In this document: positions 26,403 to 34,953 of the stretch, one piece after another
Numbering within the stretch: the stretch's first letter is position 1
Layout: the number at the start of each line of letters is the position of its first letter
DNA from: Exiguobacterium sp018617385
GTDB taxonomy: Bacteria > Bacillota > Bacilli > Exiguobacteriales > Exiguobacteriaceae
Assembly: GCF_018617385.1 (NCBI RefSeq)
Contig: NZ_JACSKA010000001.1
Coordinates: 62,001 to 126,000 of the forward strand
DNA: 64,000 nt
Direction: 5' to 3'
Position numbers and translations under genes: made by a program
The notes under the pieces: model-generated
What the model was told of the DNA's origin: nothing
Seen by the model: only the letters and a program-made list of their open reading frames with translations
The model's database searches: none

Positions 26403-26543
26403 ATGCTCACATCCTGATCTCTCACGTTTTCAATTTCATTTACGGTGAATAAAAAAAGTTTTCTACATTTTTTAGGGCGATACTATACATCAGCCATACA
26501 TCTTATTTCCCTTTGCCATCGTCCTGATTTCTAGAGCATTGTT

Positions 26544-26573
26544 TGTTCATTCACATGAGTGAACATTTATTCA
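26544..26573. promoter_or_regulatory. Dyad and ARG-box-like operator before arcA
   Basis: A 22-base dyad at 26544-26565 (TGTTCA ... TGAACA outer arms, 18 of 22 positions symmetric) overlaps TGAACATTTATTCA at 26560-26573, which fits 13 of 14 positions of the ArgR/AhrC box core TGAATWWWWATTCA. Likely binding place of ArgR and perhaps of a second regulator. It lies about 110 bases before arcA. Confidence 0.55.
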
Positions 26574-26610
26574 TATCGATGCGGAATCGGCAACAGATGA
26601 AGTGCCGGAT

Positions 26611-26640
26611 TAGACATTCGCAAATTTGGTAAAGTGATAA
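26611..26640 (+). promoter_or_regulatory. Possible arcA promoter
   Basis: TAGACA (26611-26616), 18 bases, TGATAA (26635-26640); a moderate sigma-A match about 40 bases before the start codon. Confidence 0.4.
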
Positions 26641-26682
26641 GGTAAGGGTAGTCACACACCCGAATCACAAGGAGGAAGCGAG

Positions 26683-27954
26683 ATGATCTCAATGACGAAT
26701 CAACCGATTTCACAAGATACGACGCTGAAACATCCGATTCATGTGTATTCAGAAATTGGAGAATTAAAAACGGTATTACTGAAGCGACCGGGCCGGGAGT
26801 TAGAGAACCTTACTCCAGAATATTTAGAGCGCCTCTTGTTCGATGATATTCCCCATTTGCCGGTCATTCAAAAAGAGCACGATTATTTTGCGAGTGCGCT
26901 TCAAAATCGTGGTGTGGAAGTCCTTTACCTCGAAAAACTAATGGCCGAAACGTTATCACTCCCTGGTGTGCGCGAAAAGTTTGTCGCGGATATCTTATCG
27001 GAGTCCAAATCAAATATCAACGGTTCTTACGAAACATTAAAAGAGTATTTACTCGATTTTGATAACGAAATGTTGATTGAGACGGTGATGGCCGGTATCC
27101 GGAAATCGGAGATCAAACCAGAAAAACGCCGACATCTGCATGAAATGATTGAAGATACGTACCCCTTCTTTTTGGATCCAATGCCAAACCTCTACTTTAC
27201 ACGAGACCCGGCCGCTGCAATCGGTCACGGACTCTCCATCAACCGCATGAAAGAACCGGCACGTCGCCGTGAATCGCTCTTCACGCAATACATTATGCGC
27301 TATCACCCACGCTTTGCGAAACATGATGTTCCCATCTGGTCGGACCGTGATTATCGGTTTGCGATGGAAGGGGGAGACGAACTCGTCTTGTCGAAAGAAG
27401 TCGTCGCCATCGGCATCTCGGAACGAACGACCGCGCAAGGCATCGAGCGTGTCGCCCTCAACCTACTCAAGCATGGAGACAGCTTCAAAAAAGTCATCGC
27501 CATCGAAATTCCAAAATCACGCGCCTTCATGCATCTTGATACCGTCTTCACGATGGTCGATCATGATAAATTCACCATCCATCCGTTCATTCAAGGACCG
27601 GAAGGGAAGATGAACATTTTCGAGCTCACGTTAAACGCGGAAGGTGAACTTCAGATTGCCCAGCACTCGGATTTGTTGAAGGTGTTAAAAGACGTCCTCG
27701 GCTTACAAGAGGCGACGTTGATTCCTTGTGGTGGTGGCGATCCAATCGCAGCGGCTCGCGAACAATGGAATGATGGATCGAACACGCTCGCCATCGCCCC
27801 AGGTGTCGTGGTCACGTATGACCGAAACTATGTCTCGAATGAGTTACTTCGTAAAGAAGGCGTCGAAGTGATTGAAATCATGTCGAGTGAACTATCACGC
27901 GGACGTGGGGGTCCACGTTGCATGAGCTGTCCGATTATCCGCCAAGACATCTAA
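26683..27954 (+). CDS. arcA: Arginine deiminase
   Basis: Converts arginine to citrulline and ammonia, the first step of the ATP-yielding arginine deiminase route. 423 residues. Seen: MPNLYFTRDPAAAIG, EGGDELVLS, HLDTVFTMVD with the catalytic His, and the C-terminal GGPRCMSCP, whose first Cys (C413) is the nucleophile. AAGGAGG lies eight bases before the first ATG. It starts the plus-strand operon arcA-argF-arcD-arcC. Confidence 0.97.
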   Translation: MISMTNQPISQDTTLKHPIHVYSEIGELKTVLLKRPGRELENLTPEYLERLLFDDIPHLPVIQKEHDYFASALQNRGVEVLYLEKLMAETLSLPGVREKFVADILSESKSNINGSYETLKEYLLDFDNEMLIETVMAGIRKSEIKPEKRRHLHEMIEDTYPFFLDPMPNLYFTRDPAAAIGHGLSINRMKEPARRRESLFTQYIMRYHPRFAKHDVPIWSDRDYRFAMEGGDELVLSKEVVAIGISERTTAQGIERVALNLLKHGDSFKKVIAIEIPKSRAFMHLDTVFTMVDHDKFTIHPFIQGPEGKMNIFELTLNAEGELQIAQHSDLLKVLKDVLGLQEATLIPCGGGDPIAAAREQWNDGSNTLAIAPGVVVTYDRNYVSNELLRKEGVEVIEIMSSELSRGRGGPRCMSCPIIRQDI

Positions 27955-27975
27955 ATGTGATAAGGAGGAAGCAGT

Positions 27976-29004
27976 ATGTCTACAACGTTCAACTTTGATT
28001 TGAAAGGTCGTCATTTTTTATCGCTAAACGAGTTTTCTGGTGAAGAAATCAACTACTTGATCGATTTGTCTGCTGCATTCAAACGTCAGAAAAAACAAGG
28101 TGTTCCACATCGGATTTGTGAAGGTAAAAACATTGCCTTGCTCTTTGAAAAACCATCGACGCGGACGCGTTGTGCGTTCACGGTCGCTGCCATCGATTTA
28201 GGGATGCATCCCGAATATTTAGGCAAGAATGACATCCAGTTCGGGAAGAAAGAATCGGTGCGCGATACCGCGATCGTCCTCGGGCGCATGTTTGATGGCA
28301 TTCAGTTCCGTGGATTCGCTCATGAAACGGTCGAAGGTCTTGCGAAAGACGCAGGCGTACCGGTATGGAACGGATTGACCGACTTGTATCACCCGACTCA
28401 AATCTTGGCTGACTTTTTGACGGTGAAAGAACAAAAAGGAGAACTTGCCGGAATCAAATTCGTGTACGTAGGTGACGGACGGAACAACATGGGCAACACG
28501 CTGTTGATCGGTGGTGCAAAAGTAGGAATGGATATGCGGATCTGTGCACCAAAATCGCTCTGGCCATCTGACGAAATCGTGCACTATGCGAAGTCGGTCG
28601 CTGCTGAAACCGGTGCTGTGATCACCTTGACGGAGAGCATTGAGGAAGCGATGGATCAAGCGGACGTCGTCTACACGGATGTCTGGGTATCGATGGGCGA
28701 GGAAGCGGCATTCGCAGAACGGATTGAACTGTTGCGACCATATCAAGTGAACATGGACATGCTTCAAAAGAGTGGCAATCCAGACATCATGTTCTTACAT
28801 TGCCTCCCTGCCTTCCACGACTTAGAAACGGAAGTCGGTCGAGCGATTCACGAACAGTACGGTTTGACGGAAATGGAAGTGACCGATGAAGTGTTCCGCA
28901 GTCGTCATTCGTTCGTATTTGATGAGGCGGAAAACCGGATGCATACCATCAAGGCGGTGATGGCGGCGACGCTCACGGAGACACGCGAATGGCTTGATCG
29001 TTGA
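27976..29004 (+). CDS. arcB: Ornithine carbamoyltransferase (catabolic)
   Basis: Splits citrulline with phosphate into ornithine and carbamoyl phosphate when working in this operon. The carbamoyl phosphate motif is EKPSTRTRCAF (about residues 57-67), the ornithine loop is FLHCLPAFHD (about 274-283). 342 residues. AAGGAGGAAGCAGT precedes ATG. The position between arcA and the antiporter/carbamate kinase genes marks it as the catabolic enzyme (arcB); by sequence alone it could equally be called argF. Confidence 0.95.
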   Translation: MSTTFNFDLKGRHFLSLNEFSGEEINYLIDLSAAFKRQKKQGVPHRICEGKNIALLFEKPSTRTRCAFTVAAIDLGMHPEYLGKNDIQFGKKESVRDTAIVLGRMFDGIQFRGFAHETVEGLAKDAGVPVWNGLTDLYHPTQILADFLTVKEQKGELAGIKFVYVGDGRNNMGNTLLIGGAKVGMDMRICAPKSLWPSDEIVHYAKSVAAETGAVITLTESIEEAMDQADVVYTDVWVSMGEEAAFAERIELLRPYQVNMDMLQKSGNPDIMFLHCLPAFHDLETEVGRAIHEQYGLTEMEVTDEVFRSRHSFVFDEAENRMHTIKAVMAATLTETREWLDR

Positions 29005-29006
29005 CG

Positions 29007-29027
29007 AGGAGGGGATTCCCCCCTCCT
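29007..29027 (+). promoter_or_regulatory. GC-rich hairpin inside the arc operon
   Basis: AGGAGGGG pairs with CCCCTCCT directly after the arcB stop; not followed by a real T-run. It may stabilise the upstream mRNA or partly stop transcription, lowering arcD/arcC. Confidence 0.5.
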
Positions 29028-29057
29028 GCTTTAAAATAAGCGAAAGGGATGAGTAGA

Positions 29058-30533
29058 ATGTCTACGAAGTTGGAGCATGACTCAGGTGGTTCGGCTGGAG
29101 TACATCCTGACAAGCAAGATAAGCGGTTAGGTCTCGGAGCGTTGACGGCACTTGTCGTCGGATCGATGATTGGTGGTGGCGCCTTTAACTTGGCTGCCGA
29201 TTTGGCGCAAGGTGCGAATGCGGGTGCCATTCTCATCGGGTGGGTGATTACAGGGATCGGGATTATTGCGCTCGGTCTCAGCTTTCAAAATCTGACGATG
29301 CGCCGTCCTGATCTCGATGGTGGTGTATATAGCTATGCACGGGCAGGCTTTGGGTCGTTCGTCGGATTTAACTCGGCCTGGGGATATTGGTTGTCTGCCT
29401 GGCTCGGGAATGTGGCGTATGCCACACTGCTATTCAGTTCGGTCGGTTATTTCTTCCCGATTTTTGAAGGGGGACAGAATATCGCGTCGATCATTGGCGC
29501 ATCAATTATGCTGTGGCTCGTGCATACCCTCATCTTACGTGGGGTACATGAGGCGTCGATGATCAACATCGTCACGACGATTGCCAAGCTCGTCCCAATT
29601 TTTGCATTCATTACGATTACCTTGTTCTTCTTTAATCTCGAAAACTTCACCTTCGATTTTTGGGGACAAGGCGGTTTCTCGTGGGGAAGTGTGCGTGACC
29701 AAGTCGTTTCGACGATGCTCGTGACACTTTGGGTCTTTATCGGTGTGGAAGGAGCCGTCGTTCTTTCTGGTCGTGCTCGGAAACGTTCGGACGTCGGGAA
29801 AGCAACCGTAATCGGGTTGCTCGGTACGCTCGTAATTTATTTGCTCATTTCCATCATGTCGCTCGGTCTCATGACACCGGAAAACGTGGCGAACGCCTCG
29901 CAACCCGCGATGGCATATTTGCTCGAGTCGGCCGTCGGTCCGTGGGGTGCGATGCTCATCAACGGAGGGCTCGTCATCTCTGTCCTTGGCGCATGGCTCG
30001 GTTGGACGCTTTTAGCAGCTGAGATTCCATTCGTTGCCGCCAAAGATGGGGTCTTCCCGAAATGGTTCACGAAAGAGAATCAAAATCAGGCTCCCGTCAA
30101 CGCCCTTTGGCTGACGAACGGATTGATTCAGCTCTTCCTCTTCACATTCTTGATTTCAGATGCCGCATATAACTTTGCCTTTTCTCTCGCCTCGAGTGCG
30201 ATTTTGATCCCATACGTGTTCTCGGCCTTTTATCAAGTGAAAGTGGCCAAGAACGGAATCGGATATAGTACCGGTGAACGAAAAACACGCGATTTAGCAA
30301 TTGGATTGGTCGCCTCTGTTTATGGACTATGGCTCATTTACGCCGCTGGAATCGATTATTTACTTCTCACCACACTTTTATATGCACCCGGAACCCTTCT
30401 CTACATGAAGGCGCAACGTGAAAATGGCATCAAGTCACTCACTAAAACGGAATGGATGGTCGCCGGTGTGTTGACCGCACTCGCCATCTTCGCAGTCGTA
30501 CGCATACTATCGGGTAATATTTCAGTCATCTGA
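29058..30533 (+). CDS. arcD: Arginine/ornithine antiporter
   Basis: Inner membrane exchanger of the basic amino acid/polyamine antiporter (APA) family: brings in arginine and exports ornithine without net energy cost. About 491 residues and 12-13 helices. The first helix LVVGSMIGGGAFNLAADLAQ has the unwound Gly-rich substrate site of APC carriers. I start at 29058, nine bases after AAAGGG; an ATG three codons earlier touches that site. Context in the arc operon supports the assignment. Confidence 0.92.
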   Translation: MSTKLEHDSGGSAGVHPDKQDKRLGLGALTALVVGSMIGGGAFNLAADLAQGANAGAILIGWVITGIGIIALGLSFQNLTMRRPDLDGGVYSYARAGFGSFVGFNSAWGYWLSAWLGNVAYATLLFSSVGYFFPIFEGGQNIASIIGASIMLWLVHTLILRGVHEASMINIVTTIAKLVPIFAFITITLFFFNLENFTFDFWGQGGFSWGSVRDQVVSTMLVTLWVFIGVEGAVVLSGRARKRSDVGKATVIGLLGTLVIYLLISIMSLGLMTPENVANASQPAMAYLLESAVGPWGAMLINGGLVISVLGAWLGWTLLAAEIPFVAAKDGVFPKWFTKENQNQAPVNALWLTNGLIQLFLFTFLISDAAYNFAFSLASSAILIPYVFSAFYQVKVAKNGIGYSTGERKTRDLAIGLVASVYGLWLIYAAGIDYLLLTTLLYAPGTLLYMKAQRENGIKSLTKTEWMVAGVLTALAIFAVVRILSGNISVI

Positions 30534-30547
30534 TCGGGGGTATGGAT

Positions 30548-31510
30548 ATGGAGAAAAAACGAGTGGTCATCGCTTTAGGCGGGAATGCGATTCAACAAGG
30601 GAAAGATGCGACAGCCGAAGCACAAATACAGGCGGTTGAGGCAACGGCGGAATCTCTCGCTGCACTCATCGCGGAAGGAGTCGAGGTCATCATCACGCAT
30701 GGGAACGGTCCGCAAGTGGGAAACCTGATGTTGCAACAAGCCGCATCAGACAGTTCGGCCACACCGGCGATGCCGCTTGATGTCTGTGGTGCGATGACGC
30801 AAGGGATGATTGGATACTGGTTCGAGAATGCACTGACCAAAGCGCTTCGTGCACGTGGTCTTGAACAGCATGTGGCCTCTCTCGTGACACGAAGTATTGT
30901 CGATCCGAACGATAGTGCGTTTCATCATCCGACCAAGCCGATCGGTCCGTTTTATACGGAAGAAGAGGCACTCCATCTCGAACGGACGACAGGTTACGTC
31001 TTCAAAGAAGATGCAGGACGAGGGTATCGTCGTGTGGTGCCGAGTCCACTCCCTATGAAAATCGCCGAACACGCCGTCATTCGAACACTCGTTGAAGCGG
31101 GGCACATCGTCGTCGCTTCTGGTGGTGGTGGCATTCCCGTCATGGAAACAGCGGACGGATACGTCGGCATCGAGGCGGTCATCGATAAAGATTTCGCGGC
31201 TGCGAAACTGGCTGACCTCGTCCATGCAGACGTGTTGCTCATTTTGACGGCTGTCGAACATGTGTATGTCAATTTTGGGAAGCCGAACGAGATGGCACTT
31301 CAAGAAACGTCGAAAGAACAGATGGAGACGTATATCGCTGAAGGGCAGTTCGCGCCAGGCAGTATGTTGCCGAAAGTAAGAGCGGCGCTTCAGTTTGCCG
31401 AATCCGGTACGAACCGTGTCGCCATCATCACGTCGCTCGATCAGGCTGTAGCCGCCATTGACGGAGAAGCGGGCACACGTGTCCGTCTGGCCCCATCACT
31501 CCAACAATAA
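30548..31510 (+). CDS. arcC: Carbamate kinase
   Basis: Transfers the phosphate of carbamoyl phosphate to ADP, giving ATP, CO2 and ammonia: the energy-yielding last step of the arc route. Amino acid kinase fold with VVIALGGNAIQQG at the N-terminus, THGNGPQVGNL, VASGGGGIPV and DKDFAAAKLA. 320 residues from the ATG at 30548, seven bases behind GGGGG; an ATG two codons earlier also exists. Last gene of the operon. Confidence 0.96.
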   Translation: MEKKRVVIALGGNAIQQGKDATAEAQIQAVEATAESLAALIAEGVEVIITHGNGPQVGNLMLQQAASDSSATPAMPLDVCGAMTQGMIGYWFENALTKALRARGLEQHVASLVTRSIVDPNDSAFHHPTKPIGPFYTEEEALHLERTTGYVFKEDAGRGYRRVVPSPLPMKIAEHAVIRTLVEAGHIVVASGGGGIPVMETADGYVGIEAVIDKDFAAAKLADLVHADVLLILTAVEHVYVNFGKPNEMALQETSKEQMETYIAEGQFAPGSMLPKVRAALQFAESGTNRVAIITSLDQAVAAIDGEAGTRVRLAPSLQQ

Positions 31511-31516
31511 GAATGT

Positions 31517-31548
31517 GTCGCAGACGTGAAGCGTTTGCGACTTTTTTT
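31517..31548 (+). terminator. Terminator of the arc operon
   Basis: GTCGCAGACG pairs with CGTTTGCGAC (one G-T pair), loop TGAAG-like, followed by seven T. Confidence 0.88.
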
Positions 31549-31579
31549 GTTTTCTGCCCGGGTTCAAGGGGAAGGAAAG

Positions 31580-31608
31580 TTGTATGCCAAAAATGAGATT
31601 GCTATCAT
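31580..31608 (+). promoter_or_regulatory. Promoter of the GH31 glucosidase gene
   Basis: TTGTAT (31580-31585), exactly 17 bases, TATCAT (31603-31608). Transcription would start at about 31615, inside the cre site. Confidence 0.7.
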
Positions 31609-31614
31609 ATTCAG

Positions 31615-31628
31615 TGTAAACGTTTGCA
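31615..31628. promoter_or_regulatory. cre site (CcpA operator)
   Basis: TGTAAACGTTTGCA matches all 14 positions of the consensus TGWAARCGYTWNCW. It covers the predicted transcription start of the glucosidase gene, the classic place for CcpA repression by glucose. Confidence 0.85.
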
Positions 31629-31673
31629 CTAATTTCAGGAAGGAAGTGACGGAGAGCGGAAACGCTCGAATGT

Positions 31674-34016
31674 ATGCGCCTATTCGAAGAAAATCATGTA
31701 TACCAGTCGTGGATGAGACCAAAAGCAAGAGAAGGGGCAATCGTACAAGGAAGCTGTTATCGCTTCACCGTATTGACGAGTCAGTTGATTCGAATGGAAT
31801 ATGCGGAGGACGGTGTCTTTGAAGACCGCGCCACGCAAGTGGCGTGGAATCGGGAATTTGACGTTCCACAATTCCGAGTGATTGAAGATGAGTCAGAACT
31901 CCAAATCATCACCGAACATGTCCATTTGTATTATACGAAAGGTCCGTTCGCACCGAACACGCTCTACGTGGACGTGAAAGGGAACTTTAGCACGTATTAT
32001 AGCCGCTACATGTTCAACGGTCCGGAGCGGACGCTGAAAGGGACGGCGCGGACGCTCGACCATGTGGACGGGGCGACGGAGTTAGAAGAAGGGATCCTCT
32101 CTAAACAAGGATATGCCATCATTGATGATTCATCCTCGTTTTTGATGACGGATGATCGCTTCGTCGAGCCGAGACGAAAAGGGATCCATGACATTTACTA
32201 CTTCGGATATGGCCATGACTATAAACAGGCACTTCGAGACTTTTACACGTTGACGGGTCCGACGCCGATGCTCCCTCGTAAAGCGCTCGGGAACTGGTGG
32301 AGCCGCTACTGGCGATACGACGAAAAGGAGTATAAGGCGTTAATGCGCCGTTTCAAGTCAGAAGATGTCCCGTTCTCGGTCAGTGTCATCGATATGGACT
32401 GGCACGTGACGGACATCCCCGAAGAGTACGGGAGTGGTTGGACGGGCTATTCGTGGAACAAAAACTTGTTTCCCGAACCGAAGCGTTTCCTCAACTGGTT
32501 AAAGGATGAGGGAATGATGGTGACGTTGAACCTGCATCCCGCGGACGGTGTCCGTGCTTTTGAAGATCAGTACGTGGCGATGGCCGAGGCCATGGGCGTC
32601 GACCCGGAATCGGGGGACCGAATCCCATTCGATTTTTCAGACAAACGATTCATTCAAGCATATTTTGAGCAGATGCATCATCCACATGAGGCGGATGGCG
32701 TTGATTTTTGGTGGATCGATTGGCAACAAGGGTCGACCTCGAAGATGGAAGGACTCGATCCGCTATGGATGCTGAATCATTATCATGCCATCGATATCGC
32801 CCGTGACGGCAGACGCCCGCTCATTTTCTCTCGTTACGCAGGACCAGGGAGCCACCGTTACCCGGTCGGATTCTCAGGAGACACGATCATCTCGTGGGCC
32901 TCGCTCGCCTTCCAGCCGTATTTTACAGCGACAGCGACAAACATCGGTTACGGTTGGTGGAGTCACGACATCGGAGGGCATCATCGTGGGAAAAAAGACG
33001 ATGAGCTCGCCGCGCGTTGGGTCGCATACGGGGTGTTCAGTCCAATCATGCGCCTCCACTCGACGTTCAGCACGTTCAACGGGAAAGAGCCTTGGCGTTT
33101 CGGGATCGAAGCCGAACAGTCGATGAAGCGATTCTTACGTCTGCGTCACGAGCTCATCCCTTATCTATACACGATGAATTATCGTAACCATGCCGATGCG
33201 TTACCGCTCGTGCTGCCGATGTATATCGAACATCCCGATGACGAAGCGGCTTATCAAGTGCCGAATCAGTTTTATTTTGGCAGCGAACTCATGGTGTCCC
33301 CGATTGTCACGCCGATGGACCGAAAGCTCCACGTCGCCGGAACGAATGTCTGGCTGCCAAAAGGAGAATGGTTTGACTTCTTCACAGGACATCGTTACGA
33401 AGGCGACAAGTCGATTCGTGTGTTCCGTGGACTCGATGGACAACCGGTCTTCGCCAAAGCGGGTGCCATCGTTCCCCTCATGCCGCATCAACCGCATGCG
33501 AACGAGACGGGGAACCCGAGCGAGCTAGAAGTACTCGTCTTTCCAGGTGCCTCGAACACGTTCACGATGTACGAAGATGACGGGGAAAGCCGGGATTATG
33601 AGACAGGTGCCTCACTTGAAACGACGTTCACGCTCGACTGGGAAGCGCGGACGCTACACATCGAGATGTCAGGAGACCTGACCCTCGTTCCGGCGAATCG
33701 GACATTGACCGTTCTTGTTCGAGGCGTTGTCGGGGAAGGGGACTATGACGCTGAGACGCAGACGCTACACATCTCGATTGGTGAATTGAAGCAGGAGCAG
33801 ACGGTGACGCTCCCCGTCGATGTGACACAGAACGCACATCGACTTGACCGTCTCTATCGATTCTTAGACCGCGCGGAAATCGCCTACGATTTGAAAGATC
33901 GTTTGTACCAGATGGCGACGACGAAGACGCGGCTCGAGGCCTGGCTGTTTGACCTCCATGCGTTAGAACTCGATCGAGATTTGCAAGACGCCCTATTAGA
34001 ACTGATGTTGGACTGA
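31674..34016 (+). CDS. Glycoside hydrolase family 31 alpha-glucosidase
   Basis: Cytosolic (no signal peptide) exo-acting alpha-glucosidase or alpha-xylosidase of 780 residues. Order: N-terminal beta-sandwich (residues 1-190), catalytic barrel from about 215 (MLPRKALGNWWSRYWRYDEK), C-terminal beta domains and a helical tail at about 720-780. Nucleophile Asp349 in WWIDWQQG, acid/base Asp403 in FSGDTIISW. A hairpin GAGCG-GAAA-CGCTC (31655-31668) lies just before the ATG and no strong ribosome site is seen, so translation may be limited. CcpA control is indicated by the cre site. It separates the arc operon from a Crp/Fnr regulator. Confidence 0.93.
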   Translation: MRLFEENHVYQSWMRPKAREGAIVQGSCYRFTVLTSQLIRMEYAEDGVFEDRATQVAWNREFDVPQFRVIEDESELQIITEHVHLYYTKGPFAPNTLYVDVKGNFSTYYSRYMFNGPERTLKGTARTLDHVDGATELEEGILSKQGYAIIDDSSSFLMTDDRFVEPRRKGIHDIYYFGYGHDYKQALRDFYTLTGPTPMLPRKALGNWWSRYWRYDEKEYKALMRRFKSEDVPFSVSVIDMDWHVTDIPEEYGSGWTGYSWNKNLFPEPKRFLNWLKDEGMMVTLNLHPADGVRAFEDQYVAMAEAMGVDPESGDRIPFDFSDKRFIQAYFEQMHHPHEADGVDFWWIDWQQGSTSKMEGLDPLWMLNHYHAIDIARDGRRPLIFSRYAGPGSHRYPVGFSGDTIISWASLAFQPYFTATATNIGYGWWSHDIGGHHRGKKDDELAARWVAYGVFSPIMRLHSTFSTFNGKEPWRFGIEAEQSMKRFLRLRHELIPYLYTMNYRNHADALPLVLPMYIEHPDDEAAYQVPNQFYFGSELMVSPIVTPMDRKLHVAGTNVWLPKGEWFDFFTGHRYEGDKSIRVFRGLDGQPVFAKAGAIVPLMPHQPHANETGNPSELEVLVFPGASNTFTMYEDDGESRDYETGASLETTFTLDWEARTLHIEMSGDLTLVPANRTLTVLVRGVVGEGDYDAETQTLHISIGELKQEQTVTLPVDVTQNAHRLDRLYRFLDRAEIAYDLKDRLYQMATTKTRLEAWLFDLHALELDRDLQDALLELMLD

Positions 34017-34037
34017 AAAGGGGGGAGACCCCCTTTT
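34016..34037 (+). terminator. Terminator behind the glucosidase gene
   Basis: AAAAGGGGG pairs with CCCCCTTTT around a short loop, starting at the stop codon. Confidence 0.85.
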
Positions 34038-34132
34038 GTCATGTCAGAAAACTGTCGGATTTTGAAAGCGGTATCATTCTGAATCGTTTTATACTTAAGG
34101 TAGGGGATTTAACTAGAAATGAGGGGATACAG

Positions 34133-34822
34133 ATGCGACATAAGTGGACGATTGATGATTTACGCCAGTTGACACTGTTTGCGAACTGTTCGAGTCGAGC
34201 GCTTGAACAGCTCGTCCCGCACGTCTATTGCCGAACATATCGAAAAGGACAGCTCCTGTTCATGGAAGGAGACCCGCGAGAGCGCGTGTATTTCTTAATG
34301 AGTGGATACATCAGACTCGAACGGATGAACGAGCATGCGACGCATCAATATGCGGACTACGTGAAGCCCAAACAGTTCTTTCCGTACAATGGTTTGTTCA
34401 CGGAGGAAGACTACCGTCATACGGCCGAAGCGGTGACGGATATTGACGTCATCTACATCCCGACCGAACGGTTCGAGCGGTTTGTATCCACGCAGTCGAA
34501 CATGCTGCTCTATATCATCGGACAGATGAATCGTATTTTAGATTTACATGAACGACGTGTCCAAGAGATCATTACCCCGAGCGCGAAAGAACGTGTACTC
34601 AATACCATCCATTTTTTGATTGAAGATTTAGGTGAACCGGATGAGCAAGGGGTACGTGTCCGCTGTCCGTTCACGGCGATGGAACTATCTCGTCTATCTG
34701 GAACGTCTCGAGAGACGGTTTCTACGATTTTAGCGAAGCTTCGTAAAGAAGAGGTGCTTCGAATGGATGACCACCAACTTGTAATCGGGCATCCTGAATA
34801 CTTTGAGCAAGACTTCGATTGA
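34133..34822 (+). CDS. Crp/Fnr-family transcription regulator (ArcR-like)
   Basis: A 229-residue regulator: cyclic-nucleotide-binding-like beta barrel (about residues 15-125; KGQLLFMEGDPRERVYFLMS) and a C-terminal winged helix (MELSRLSGTSRETVSTILAK, then LRKEEVL). No Fnr-type cysteine cluster is present, so it is not an Fe-S oxygen sensor. In several Firmicutes an ArcR of this family activates the arginine deiminase operon; its place two genes behind arcC makes that role likely here, though not proven. GAGGGGATACAG precedes ATG. Confidence 0.85.
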   Translation: MRHKWTIDDLRQLTLFANCSSRALEQLVPHVYCRTYRKGQLLFMEGDPRERVYFLMSGYIRLERMNEHATHQYADYVKPKQFFPYNGLFTEEDYRHTAEAVTDIDVIYIPTERFERFVSTQSNMLLYIIGQMNRILDLHERRVQEIITPSAKERVLNTIHFLIEDLGEPDEQGVRVRCPFTAMELSRLSGTSRETVSTILAKLRKEEVLRMDDHQLVIGHPEYFEQDFD

Positions 34823-34953
34823 CGCCACTCAGGAGAGGGCGTCTTTTGCATGTCGGAACGAGCGGAGCGTTCGCTTCAAGACGTGTCATATTGTATAATT
34901 AGTGATGAATCTCACAAAGCAATCGGATTGTGAATAGAGAAAGGATGAATGCA

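Noticed and set aside
26403..26540. M-box magnesium riboswitch before mgtE
   Set aside because: The minus-strand leader is too short and shows none of the conserved M-box helices.
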